Assembly (NCBI GenBank): GCA_934513205.1
Contig: CAKSWU010000003.1
Coordinates: 62,001-126,000, forward strand
Source of the DNA: an uncultured Faecalibacterium sp.
GTDB taxonomy: Bacteria; Bacillota; Clostridia; Oscillospirales; Ruminococcaceae
Reading direction: 5' to 3'
DNA length: 64,000 nt
Shown: positions 33,803 through 40,928 of the stretch, piece by piece
How the letters are laid out: every line of letters begins with the position of its first letter
How positions within the stretch are numbered: the first letter of the stretch is position 1
Position numbers and translations under genes: made by a program
Notes under the pieces: generated by a model
Databases searched by the model: none
What the model was told of the DNA's origin: nothing
The model's input: only the letters and a program-made list of their open reading frames with translations

Positions 33803-34321
33803 ATGATTAAGGACTCTGGAGACCGCACCGAATTTGAAACCGGTGCAAAACGTGATATGCACGCAGGGAAGGGGCGGATGGATCTTCTGCCCTGGTATGG
33901 CATTATGGAGGTCAGCAAGCACTGCGAGGAGGGTGCGCTGAAGTATGGCGAGCACAACGTGGATAAGGGAATCCCACTGCATTCGCTGTTGGACAGTGCT
34001 TCTCGCCACCTTGCAAAGTACATGGTCGGAATGGACGACGAGGACCACCTGCGTGCTGCCTGCTGGAACCTGCTCTGGGCACTGAACCAGCGTGAGACGC
34101 ATCCGGAGTTGGATGATAGGTTTGCGGTAAAGATGAAAAGCTCGAACGATGAACCACTTATCACAGTTGTCTGCAGTTCCTGTGGTAGCCGTTTTGAAGC
34201 GCCGACCAAATGGTGGGTCCGCAAAAGATCACAGTATACCAATATTCCAGACGGAGTGATGACGACTTGCCCTCATTGTGGGAATGTAACAATCGTTCGG
34301 GAGGTGAAGCCTGATGAATGA
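33803..34321 (+). CDS. dATP/dGTP diphosphohydrolase-like protein with zinc ribbon
   Basis: 172 residues from the ATG after TTTGGAGGATTAAAA. Residues ~10-95 (GAKRDMHAGKGRMDLLPWYG, then EEGALKYGEHNVDKG and DSASRHLAKYMVG) match the phage dATP/dGTP diphosphohydrolase N-terminal family (MazZ-type). Residues 115-165 add a CxxC...CxxC ribbon (CSSCGSRF and CPHCGNV). The same frame is open back to 33668 without a start codon. Likely tunes the dNTP pool. Confidence 0.75.
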   Translation: MIKDSGDRTEFETGAKRDMHAGKGRMDLLPWYGIMEVSKHCEEGALKYGEHNVDKGIPLHSLLDSASRHLAKYMVGMDDEDHLRAACWNLLWALNQRETHPELDDRFAVKMKSSNDEPLITVVCSSCGSRFEAPTKWWVRKRSQYTNIPDGVMTTCPHCGNVTIVREVKPDE

Positions 34322-34475
34322 CTGGATGCGCGAAGTGGACTATGCGACCTACTGCCCGAAGTGCAAGAACTTCAAGGTGCTGGAGACGGACGAGCCTTGC
34401 AATGGGTGCCTGACGGAGTATGTACGGGAGGGTAGCAAGAAACCTGTGAAGTTTGAAGAGAAGACGCGAAAATAA
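34314..34475 (+). CDS. Small zinc-ribbon protein
   Basis: 53 residues, starting inside the previous gene's end. CPKCKNF and CNGCLTEY form a zinc ribbon. Its stop lies within element copy 12. Confidence 0.6.
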   Translation: MNDWMREVDYATYCPKCKNFKVLETDEPCNGCLTEYVREGSKKPVKFEEKTRK

Positions 34476-34492
34476 CGGGCTCCTTTATGAGG
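34463..34492 (+). promoter_or_regulatory. 30-bp early element, copy 12
   Basis: GACGCGAAAATA, 8 bases, CTTTATGAGG; overlaps the upstream stop. Confidence 0.5.
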
Positions 34493-34522
34493 CAAACTCA
34501 TATTTGAAAGGAGATACTTATT

Positions 34523-34798
34523 ATGAAAAAAGCGTGGAAAATTGGTATTAGCACTATTGCTGGTATTGTTGGGGCGTGTGTGTTGATTCGTATTCACAAT
34601 GCAGAGGTTCGCAAAGTATATTGCGAACGCTATGGAAAAGGATATGATGAAGGATATGCACTTGGACTTTATCAAGGGAAGTTGATGGGTGCCAATGATA
34701 TGTATATGAATGCTCATAATGGGAGCGAATATTTCAATAATTATATGATTGAAGCTAGGAAAGAATTTGTTGAGACAAATACAAAACTCAATAAATAA
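34523..34798 (+). CDS. Small membrane protein
   Basis: 91 residues, RBS AAAGGAGATACTTATT. TM helix at 6-24, then Tyr/Gly-rich (YGKGYDEGYALGLYQGKLMG) helical part. Unit closed by a terminator. Confidence 0.5.
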   Translation: MKKAWKIGISTIAGIVGACVLIRIHNAEVRKVYCERYGKGYDEGYALGLYQGKLMGANDMYMNAHNGSEYFNNYMIEARKEFVETNTKLNK

Positions 34799-34803
34799 GA
34801 GAA

Positions 34804-34840
34804 CTAGGCCGTGGAGAAATCTGCGGCTCTTTATTTTTAT
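34804..34840 (+). terminator. Early terminator
   Basis: GGCCGTGG, AGAAAT, CTGCGGCTC and TTTATTTTTAT. Confidence 0.7.
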
Positions 34841-34859
34841 CATTGAAGGAGATGCTGGT

Positions 34860-35087
34860 ATGCAACGTATGAACATTAAATGCTGCCATTGTGGGGACTA
34901 TACCCCATTTATCACAGAGGAGAACATTGAAGTTATTCCTCAAGTTAATCTCACAAGAGCCGATATGGATATTTTGGACGATATCGCGGACACATTGGCG
35001 GAATGCGGTTACTCGGGTATGTGTGGTTTCTTACACCGGGTTCAGAGCGAAGTGACCAAAATCGTAGAGTATCAGGAGGAACGGTGA
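34860..35087 (+). CDS. Small zinc protein, tandem copy A
   Basis: 75 residues after AAGGAGATGCTGGT. N-terminal CCHCG, then a helical domain (ADMDILDDIADTLAECGYSG) repeated in the next gene. Confidence 0.55.
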   Translation: MQRMNIKCCHCGDYTPFITEENIEVIPQVNLTRADMDILDDIADTLAECGYSGMCGFLHRVQSEVTKIVEYQEER

Positions 35088-35094
35088 ACGCTAA

Positions 35095-35259
35095 ATGATA
35101 TTTGCTGAAGAGGATTTGAACTCTTTGAATGCTATTGCTGAACTATTGGCTTCATTCGGGTGTGATAGTCAGGCTGGCTGTGTGCTTTATATTCAGCATA
35201 AAATTGCAAAGACCATGGAGGCTGACGAAAGGAAATGCAGAAATGAGAAACATGTCTAA
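35095..35259 (+). CDS. Small helical protein, tandem copy B
   Basis: 54 residues. EEDLNSLNAIAELLASFG plus QHKIAKTME parallels the C-terminal half of copy A (35-40% similar by eye), without the Cys part. ATGATATTT overlaps a GATATT word. Confidence 0.5.
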   Translation: MIFAEEDLNSLNAIAELLASFGCDSQAGCVLYIQHKIAKTMEADERKCRNEKHV

Positions 35260-35581
35260 GAAAACTTGGAAGCTGCGGGTTCGGAGCCATCTGACTGAGA
35301 TGCAGAAACTAGATGTTTTACTTCTTCGGCTGAAGGTTCCGCATACGTATGACCCGAAGTATTTTGGTGGGTACAACGAGCAAGTTGTAGTATATAACTC
35401 AGAAGGCCAGCGTATTTGGAATGGAATTTGCATCCCTGGAAGAAGTTATGGTGCTGAGCAGGGTCTCATTGAGGTAATGGGGCAGTCAATACTTGGATAT
35501 GGCGGTGAAGTTAAGGGTTACCTTACTGCTCGTCAGGTCACGAAGATGTGGAGGTGTAGAAATGCTGCGCAAAATCGCTGA
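35243..35581 (+). CDS. Hypothetical phage protein
   Basis: 112 residues from the ATG after GAAAGGAAATGCAGAA. Basic, beta-rich centre (NEQVVVYNSEGQRIWNG). Unknown. Confidence 0.5.
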   Translation: MRNMSKKTWKLRVRSHLTEMQKLDVLLLRLKVPHTYDPKYFGGYNEQVVVYNSEGQRIWNGICIPGRSYGAEQGLIEVMGQSILGYGGEVKGYLTARQVTKMWRCRNAAQNR

Positions 35582-35771
35582 ATTGGTCAAAAAGATATTT
35601 CGCACAGAGCCTGTTGCCTCGACGGTTAACACCCTGCGGGAAGCTTTGCGGGAGTTAGAGGTTGCTCGGAACCACTTTGAGAACTGCGACCCGGAATTTG
35701 TGGATGCTGCTATTTTTGAGCTGAACGCTGCAGAGTGCCGGGTGGATGCTGTGAGGAGGTGTGTGGGGTGA
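35562..35771 (+). CDS. Small helical protein
   Basis: 69 residues, RBS GGAGGTGTAGAA. All-helical (VNTLREALRELEVARNHFEN). Overlaps both neighbours. Confidence 0.5.
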   Translation: MLRKIAELVKKIFRTEPVASTVNTLREALRELEVARNHFENCDPEFVDAAIFELNAAECRVDAVRRCVG

Positions 35772-35968
35772 CAACATTCTATTTTTCAGCTTACAAATGC
35801 AGCTTATGCGAACAGAAATTTAATGATGGCCTCTGCTATGTGGGGCTGGCTGATGCTCTAAATCATGTAACCGAATTGAAAAAATATGAACCGGTTCATC
35901 ACTGCGAACATGGAAATATTGGTTTCGGAAAGTTTGCAGGGTTCGAAAGGGTTGATAACGATGAATGA
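35768..35968 (+). CDS. Small Cys/His protein
   Basis: 66 residues from GTG after AGGAGG. CSLC, HHCEH suggest a zinc site. Unknown. Confidence 0.45.
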   Translation: MTTFYFSAYKCSLCEQKFNDGLCYVGLADALNHVTELKKYEPVHHCEHGNIGFGKFAGFERVDNDE

Positions 35969-36098
35969 TATTTGGACAAAGCTCGGAGTGTTCTTCGGAC
36001 ATGTGCTGGCTATGACCATGGTTATCTGCGCGTGGCTGATCATTATTGTGGTTACGCTGAAGGTGATCTGGTTCACGCTATTTCGGATTCTGCTGTGA
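35961..36098 (+). CDS. 45-residue membrane protein
   Basis: Nearly all TM (VLAMTMVICAWLIIIVVTLK). Overlaps the previous gene by 8 bp. Confidence 0.5.
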   Translation: MNDIWTKLGVFFGHVLAMTMVICAWLIIIVVTLKVIWFTLFRILL

Positions 36099-36108
36099 GG
36101 TAAAAAGC

Positions 36109-36291
36109 ATGAGAAAATACACTTTTATTTTTTCCTGCACGGACAATGGCGGTGGGCATCATACATTTGAAGTCAGGGCGACCGACAAGCAGGAGGCCAT
36201 CCGTAAAGGCATGAAAACCGCGAAGAAGTTAGCTTGCGGAGATATCTGCGGCGATTGGGAGTGTAAGTTGAAGAAGGAGGTTGACTTATGA
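36109..36291 (+). CDS. Small hypothetical protein
   Basis: 60 residues after GAGGTAAAAAGC. Beta strand start (YTFIFSCTDNGGGHHTFEV), Lys-rich end. Overlaps the next gene by 4 bp. Confidence 0.5.
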   Translation: MRKYTFIFSCTDNGGGHHTFEVRATDKQEAIRKGMKTAKKLACGDICGDWECKLKKEVDL

Positions 36292-36599
36292 AAAAGAAAG
36301 TGGACAAGAAGATCAACTGGAAGAAAATTGCAGCAGTTGGGGGAGTGTTCTTGCTTGGTGCCGTCATTGGGGGCATTGGTACAGAAAAAATTCTGGATGT
36401 CATCAGTCTCGATGATTTTAGTGAGTTTGGATGCTGGGTATTCAAGACAACAGAGCATAGTGCCTTGGTTCGTTTTACAACAACTAGCCCTAAAACTGGA
36501 AGAGCGCTTAATGCAGTTTTGACAGAAAAGGATGCGTTGAGGATATCTGAGCAAATTACTAACGCTTTAAGTGATCTTGGCGTTGAGGTGAACAAATAA
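36288..36599 (+). CDS. Membrane-anchored hypothetical protein
   Basis: 103 residues. Lys-rich start, TM helix (IAAVGGVFLLGAVIGGIG), external soluble domain. RBS AAGAAGGAGG. Confidence 0.5.
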   Translation: MKKKVDKKINWKKIAAVGGVFLLGAVIGGIGTEKILDVISLDDFSEFGCWVFKTTEHSALVRFTTTSPKTGRALNAVLTEKDALRISEQITNALSDLGVEVNK

Positions 36600-36630
36600 A
36601 AAGAACCCCAGATAGTTCTGAAGTTCTTGA
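36594..36630 (-). terminator. Terminator of the minus-strand HTH gene
   Basis: On the minus strand AGAACTTCAGA pairs along 11 bp (two G-U) with TCTGGGGTTCT, then TTTTTATTT. Confidence 0.7.
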
Positions 36631-36633
36631 ACA

Positions 36634-36966
36634 TTATTTTTCGTTAATGATTTGAGAGATTCTGGACTGAGAATAACCAGTAGCGTCTGCAATTTCTTGC
36701 TGTTTTGCCCCGCTGCGATGAGCGTCCTTAATCTGTTGCTTTATCTCAGCAGGAGATCTGCTCATGTCAATATAGCAAGCTCTGCCCAGTACACAACCAG
36801 ATGGAGTGTCGATTCTAGTTACAGAACGGCCATTATTCATGCCGACTCGTGTTACATAAGCGCCAGTTTTCTTATTCGGAGCCTGATGGATTCTGACATT
36901 TGTTTCGGCCTGCCGAGGCTTTTCGGCGAGAGTAGAACCTATAAATTTTGCAAGATCGAATCCCAT
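36634..36966 (-). CDS. HTH protein, only minus-strand gene of the early module
   Basis: 110 residues from the ATG after AAGGAGGACGCA. Residues ~84-110 (AKQQEIADATGYSQSRISQI) are a clear helix-turn-helix of recombinase/repressor type at the extreme C-terminus. The body is beta-rich and of unknown fold. Divergent from thyX across 105 bp. No classical CI repressor is visible elsewhere, so it is a candidate lysogeny regulator. Confidence 0.65.
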   Translation of the reverse strand: MGFDLAKFIGSTLAEKPRQAETNVRIHQAPNKKTGAYVTRVGMNNGRSVTRIDTPSGCVLGRACYIDMSRSPAEIKQQIKDAHRSGAKQQEIADATGYSQSRISQIINEK

Positions 36967-37071
36967 TGCGTCCTCCTTCATTTGCACTCAAGCTATTTTT
37001 ATTATTTTATTAAGTGTAACACATGAAGACGTTGGACGCAATACAACTTATGAAAGAAGGATTATATAAAA

Positions 37072-37785
37072 ATGAAAATCGTTGAACCTAAGTACGAGAT
37101 CCTCACTGATATTTCTGAGGGCGGCATCAAGGAGCTCCAGCAGATCGAGCGCGTTGCCCGGGTCTGCTACAAGAGCGAGGATAAGATCACGCCGGATGGT
37201 GAGTCGGCAAAGAAACTGGTGGGCTTTCTGGTGAAGCAAGGGCATGAGGCTATGCTGGAGCATTCGCAGCTGTCCGTGCTGTTTACGTGCGATCGTGGCG
37301 TGGCCAATGAGCTGGTGCGGCATCGCATTGCGAGCTTTGCACAGGAGAGCACCCGCTACTGCAACTACTCGAAGGAAAAGTTTGGCGGGGAGCTGACGTT
37401 TATTCGGCCGTCTTATATTCCTGACGGCATGGCTCAGCAATTTGATGCACGGAGTGAAGAGTATTACAAGTGGGCCTTGTTTCGTGATATGTGCGAGGAT
37501 GCGGAAGGGGACTATATCGACCTTATTGATCATGGCATGCGCCCCGAACAGGCTCGTTGTGTGCTGCCGCTGTGCCTGAAGACCGAGATCGTGGTGACGG
37601 CCAACTACCGTGAATGGCGCAACATCTTCAAACTGCGTACACCTGTGGCGGCCCATCCTCAGATGCGTGAGCTGATGTGTCCGCTGCTGAAGGAACTGCA
37701 GAGCAAGATCCCGGTGGTGTTCGATGATATTTACACGTACTGGCCGGAGGATGACCAGACGGGAAAGGAAGGCGTGGAGAAGTGA
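37072..37785 (+). CDS. thyX: Flavin-dependent thymidylate synthase
   Basis: Makes dTMP from dUMP with FAD, NADPH and methylene-THF. 237 residues with the ThyX motif RHRIASFAQESTR starting at Arg83, flanked by EHSQLSVLF and YCNYSKEKF. Boosts dTTP supply for phage replication. Confidence 0.95.
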   Translation: MKIVEPKYEILTDISEGGIKELQQIERVARVCYKSEDKITPDGESAKKLVGFLVKQGHEAMLEHSQLSVLFTCDRGVANELVRHRIASFAQESTRYCNYSKEKFGGELTFIRPSYIPDGMAQQFDARSEEYYKWALFRDMCEDAEGDYIDLIDHGMRPEQARCVLPLCLKTEIVVTANYREWRNIFKLRTPVAAHPQMRELMCPLLKELQSKIPVVFDDIYTYWPEDDQTGKEGVEK

Positions 37786-37928
37786 TGCGAATTGTGCTGC
37801 TCGCAAGCATTATTTTCCAAGCTATCGCAATTGGAATGTCTTTTGCTGAGAACATCGGCAAAGAAAAACAGGGAATCATCAGATATACAGGATGGTTCTT
37901 GCTTTTGATTTACGTGATATTTGGTTGA
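37785..37928 (+). CDS. 47-residue membrane protein
   Basis: TGATG overlap with thyX. Two hydrophobic segments (IVLLASIIFQAIAIGMSF and TGWFLLLIYVIFG). Unknown. Confidence 0.5.
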   Translation: MRIVLLASIIFQAIAIGMSFAENIGKEKQGIIRYTGWFLLLIYVIFG

Positions 37929-37939
37929 GGTGATTAACT

Positions 37940-38332
37940 ATGAAAAATCGTATTATTTGTGTCTTTGCATGTCTGATGATGCTCGTGGGCTGTGTGGTCC
38001 TGTGCAGCTGCTCCGAAGCGGATAAGGTGAATCGGAACATTTCCAAGCAGGCCAACTACTTTGAAGCTGAGCGCCGGATCACGGTCTATAACGCACGTAC
38101 GGACAACGTTATCCTTGAAATGGAAGGCGCTATGTCCATCTCGAACAATAGTAGCAACGAACTTGTGTGTACGGTGAAGACCGGCCCAAACGAGTATAAG
38201 AAAAACTACATTTATCTGAACGTGTACACCATGTATGTTGTTGAGGATATCACCGGCACTCATACGGACCCGTATCATTACAAGCTCTATTTCCACACGG
38301 ATATTCTGCCGGACGTGGAGGTGCGGTCGTGA
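37940..38332 (+). CDS. Phage beta-sandwich lipoprotein
   Basis: 130 residues. Lipoprotein signal with LVGC/VLCSC lipobox near 17-25, then an all-beta domain of the type found in Firmicute phages. Surface-anchored; may affect superinfection or adsorption, by analogy only. Confidence 0.65.
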   Translation: MKNRIICVFACLMMLVGCVVLCSCSEADKVNRNISKQANYFEAERRITVYNARTDNVILEMEGAMSISNNSSNELVCTVKTGPNEYKKNYIYLNVYTMYVVEDITGTHTDPYHYKLYFHTDILPDVEVRS

Positions 38333-38526
38333 TGACTACAGCAGAAATCTTTGCTGGGCGCTATATAGACGGGCTATGGTCGTATACGCAGGCTCTTTAT
38401 GAAGCAAAGAAACGCGGTATTTCAAAAGAAGACTTTGATGCAGCTGTTTTTGCATGGCGAGTAGCGCTGGGCAAAGTCAAACGAACGTCAGTAGATAAAG
38501 AAAACGGATGGGAGCAGTCTGTATGA
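38332..38526 (+). CDS. Small hypothetical protein
   Basis: 64 residues, TGATG overlap. Aromatic N-terminus and helical body (ALYEAKKRGISKEDFDAAVF). Unknown. Confidence 0.5.
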   Translation: MTTAEIFAGRYIDGLWSYTQALYEAKKRGISKEDFDAAVFAWRVALGKVKRTSVDKENGWEQSV

Positions 38527-38714
38527 TAAGATTTTTGCTTGCTGCTTTGATGTGCTGTCTGTACATACATGCTTTGTCAATGGGATTCAAGATCGGACGG
38601 CGGGTGCGTGTCGAGAATAAGATTGCGCACGTTGTTGTTACCGGACAGGATATTCTCAAGATGGCGATTGTACTTGGCTGTGGGATATTTACAGCGTTTG
38701 CTGTGCGACTGTAA
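38523..38714 (+). CDS. 63-residue membrane protein
   Basis: Two TM helices (FLLAALMCCLYIHALSM and MAIVLGCGIFTAFAV). Overlaps the previous stop. Confidence 0.5.
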   Translation: MIRFLLAALMCCLYIHALSMGFKIGRRVRVENKIAHVVVTGQDILKMAIVLGCGIFTAFAVRL

Positions 38715-38728
38715 GAGGAGGTGGCTTT

Positions 38729-39064
38729 GTGAGAGGTCGGACATATGATTTTTTGAGGGGGTTTAACATTGGACCATGGTTGATCGGCTTCAATATGCTT
38801 GGTGATGCGATTGATGCAGCAGAGGAGCAGCATTCGGGAGGGTTGATTGGGTGCTACGACTATCTCAGCAGCAAATATGGTCGAGACAAGAAGCAGTTAG
38901 AAGGCGATATCCGCCGGACTATTGGAATTGCATGGCGTGATCAGTGCCCTGTCATGGAGCGAGTGATGGACAGACCGCTAAACAGACCGCCCTCGCCGAA
39001 GGATTTCATTTATGCGGCGGCCGAATATTTGAATCTAATCGAGGAAGATGAGATGATGAATTGA
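38729..39064 (+). CDS. Spo0A C-terminal-like DNA-binding protein
   Basis: 111 residues from GTG after GAGGAGGTGGCTTT. The spacing MLGDAIDAA, CYDYLSSKYG, QLEGDIRRTIGIAW follows the Spo0A effector domain pattern (YL..AI, IY..IA..Y, VER.IR.AI..AW), without a receiver domain. It ends 77 bp before the iteron cluster, so it may be the origin-binding or a regulatory protein. Role inferred. Confidence 0.7.
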   Translation: MRGRTYDFLRGFNIGPWLIGFNMLGDAIDAAEEQHSGGLIGCYDYLSSKYGRDKKQLEGDIRRTIGIAWRDQCPVMERVMDRPLNRPPSPKDFIYAAAEYLNLIEEDEMMN

Positions 39065-39101
39065 TGAAAATTGGCATTGACAGCAGCTAGAATCCGGCAG
39101 A

Positions 39102-39136
39102 AAAGAGACATTGGCGAATTATTCAATGTCTTTTTT
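39102..39136 (+). terminator. Strong terminator before the iteron region
   Basis: GACATTG and CAATGTC arms (AAGA extension pairs with TCTT) followed by TTTTTTC. Confidence 0.85.
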
Positions 39137-39140
39137 CTTT

Positions 39141-39447
39141 GCCCACTTTTGAAATTTGTGCCCACTTTTTTCTGGGCAGTGAGGTGAAAAAATCGTGAAA
39201 GTCTATCCCAGATTAGAAAATTGAGCATTTTGCTCACAAATTTTTCACAATTTCTGGCCATTTGCCCACTTTCTGCCCACTTTTCAAATCAAAGGCGGGC
39301 ACGATTTTTGAAGAAAATAATGCGCAAATACGTTATATTTTTGAAGAAAAAGGCCTTTCTGCCCAAAAACCCACTTTTGTTTCTATTTACACTATAAAAA
39401 AATAAAAATATTATATATAGTTAAGCGAAAAAAGTGGGCAAGTGGGC
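39141..39447. repeat. Iteron cluster with AT-rich tract (candidate replication origin)
   Basis: GCCCACTTTT-type repeats at 39141, 39160, 39264, 39275, with a degraded copy at 39369, plus inverted copies AAAAGTGGGC and AAGTGGGC at 39430-39447. Between the direct and inverted sets lies a pure A/T tract at ~39394-39419. No protein is encoded in the 497-bp gap (39065-39561). Confidence 0.65.
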
Positions 39448-39561
39448 AGAGACCAAAATTCACAAAAAGTTCAAGGCGAAAACTTGTAAGAACCAAACCT
39501 GATGCTGTATACTCGAGTTAACCGTTGTACACACCGATTAGATGCTTATGAGGTAATAAAG

Positions 39562-39918
39562 ATGGCTTATATGAACCGCTTTATCAATGACGATGGCTTT
39601 GAAGAATGGACTACTACGGATGCTGCCGGAAACCCTGTCACCTGTTATGCAAACGAATTCGTGGAACTGCATACAAAGGTTCCCGTGTGTGAGTGTGGCA
39701 GGCCAATGACCGAAGAGGTGCAGGGCTACTGGACTTGCAGAAAGTGTGACATCACAAAGACAGAAGATGAGATCAATCATCCTATCAAGCTGGATGAGTA
39801 TGAGTCATCAAACCTTGAACTTAGCGAAGACTACGGAAAGTTTGAGTATGATGATGGTCGAATGCTGGAAGCTGGCGTGCCTGATTGGTACCTGTTTTTC
39901 TGTCAGCATCGAGCATAA
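39562..39918 (+). CDS. Zinc-ribbon phage protein
   Basis: 118 residues after GAGGTAATAAAG. CECGRPM...CRKCD forms a zinc ribbon (~45-65); acidic C-terminus. Unknown. Confidence 0.55.
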   Translation: MAYMNRFINDDGFEEWTTTDAAGNPVTCYANEFVELHTKVPVCECGRPMTEEVQGYWTCRKCDITKTEDEINHPIKLDEYESSNLELSEDYGKFEYDDGRMLEAGVPDWYLFFCQHRA

Positions 39919-39929
39919 TGATATTCTAG

Positions 39930-39968
39930 AGGAAGCGCCGCAGAGAAATCTGTGGCTCTTTTTATTTT
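39930..39968 (+). terminator. Early terminator
   Basis: GCCGCAG, AGAAAT, CTGTGGC then TCTTTTTATTTTAT. Confidence 0.7.
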
Positions 39969-40022
39969 ATAACCCAAATTTCCGCTTTTATCCGTTTTCG
40001 ACTGTTTTCATCCGTTTTGACC

Positions 40023-40052
40023 CGCGTGAAAAATGCATCCCCTTTTATGGAG
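40023..40052 (+). promoter_or_regulatory. 30-bp early element, copy 13 (divergent left half)
   Basis: CGCGTGAAAAAT, 8 bases, TTTTATGGAG. Spacing conserved although the first six bases differ. Confidence 0.4.
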
Positions 40053-40096
40053 AGGAGAGAGTGCGTCCCAAACGTGCTACTCCTCTTTCTTTTTGG
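40050..40096 (+). terminator. Leader terminator/attenuator before the nuclease genes
   Basis: AGAGGAG and CTCCTCT enclose a GTGCGTCCCAAACGTGC region, followed by TTCTTTTT. It lies between element copy 13 and the next RBS (GGAGGAG), so transcription from that element would meet a terminator at once. Confidence 0.55.
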
Positions 40097-40107
40097 AGGA
40101 GATTTTT

Positions 40108-40425
40108 ATGCTGGAAAACCGATTCAAGACAAACCTGGTAAGAGAACTCAAAGAACGCTTTCCGGGCTGTATTGTCCTGCACATTGATCCAAACGAGATT
40201 CAGGGCATACCTGATCTCTTGATTTTGTACAGAGACCGATGGGCAGCACTCGAAGGTAAGCGTTCTTTGAATGCACCTCATCGACCGAATCAGGATTACT
40301 ATGTTAATCTGATGAATCAGATGAGTTATGCTGCGTTCATTTGCCCGGAAAATAAGGAGGAGATTCTGAATGACCTTCAACGATCATTCGCGTCTGAGAG
40401 GACAACACGCTTTTCTTGGCGCTAG
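40108..40425 (+). CDS. VRR-NUC-type small nuclease
   Basis: 105 residues. IQGIPDLLILYRDRWAALEGK matches the G-x-PD...E-x-K core of VRR-NUC nucleases, a Holliday-junction-resolvase-like PD-(D/E)XK group frequent in phages. Overlaps the next gene by 56 bp. Confidence 0.75.
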   Translation: MLENRFKTNLVRELKERFPGCIVLHIDPNEIQGIPDLLILYRDRWAALEGKRSLNAPHRPNQDYYVNLMNQMSYAAFICPENKEEILNDLQRSFASERTTRFSWR

Positions 40426-40927
40426 TAAGTATAGCTGGATCAACTATGACCCTGACAAACTTGCTGTTGTCTACACCAACTTCATGGCCACCCAGAAAGG
40501 CACCGAACTGCATGAGTTTGCGGCAAAGTGCATCGAGCTCGGTCAAAAGCTTCCCCGTTCAAAGAAAACCCTGAATAATTATGTCAACGATGCCATCGGC
40601 TTTCGTATGACGCCTGAGCAGGTTCTGTACTATTCTGATAATTGCTTCGGAACGGCAGATGCCATCTGCTTCCGAGATGATATTCTCAGAATCCACGACC
40701 TGAAGACCGGAGCGATTCCGGCGCACATGGAACAGCTCTTGATTTATGATGCGCTGTTCTGTCTCGAATACCGAATTAAACCCGAGAAAATCCAGATCGA
40801 GAACCGCATCTACCAATCAGATGACATTCTCATCGCAAACCCTTGTCCTGATGACATCAATCCGATCATGGATAAAATTCGCGAGTTTGATCCAATCATT
40901 GCAAAGCTGAGAATGGGAGTGTGCTGA
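40370..40927 (+). CDS. RecB/Cas4-like PD-(D/E)XK nuclease
   Basis: 185 residues, RBS AAGGAGGAGATTCTGA. GTADAICFRDDILRIHDLKTG holds the D...(D/E)xK core; ELHEFAAKCIELG supplies the upstream His/Glu. No Cys cluster for Fe-S. Likely processes phage DNA ends together with the overlapping nuclease. Confidence 0.7.
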   Translation: MTFNDHSRLRGQHAFLGASKYSWINYDPDKLAVVYTNFMATQKGTELHEFAAKCIELGQKLPRSKKTLNNYVNDAIGFRMTPEQVLYYSDNCFGTADAICFRDDILRIHDLKTGAIPAHMEQLLIYDALFCLEYRIKPEKIQIENRIYQSDDILIANPCPDDINPIMDKIREFDPIIAKLRMGVC

Positions 40928-40928
40928 T

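Noticed and set aside
33461..34321. Programmed frameshift at the poly-G tract joining two genes
   Set aside because: Both frames are the same and a stop lies directly after the tract; +1 and -1 shifts hit stops quickly.
36634..36966. Serine recombinase fragment
   Set aside because: Only the terminal HTH resembles resolvases; the catalytic domain is absent and the gene has its own RBS and terminator.
15685..40096. Regularly recurring hairpins and 30-bp repeats as a CRISPR array
   Set aside because: Spacing is gene-length and irregular, repeats overlap stops or RBSs, and no cas genes are present.
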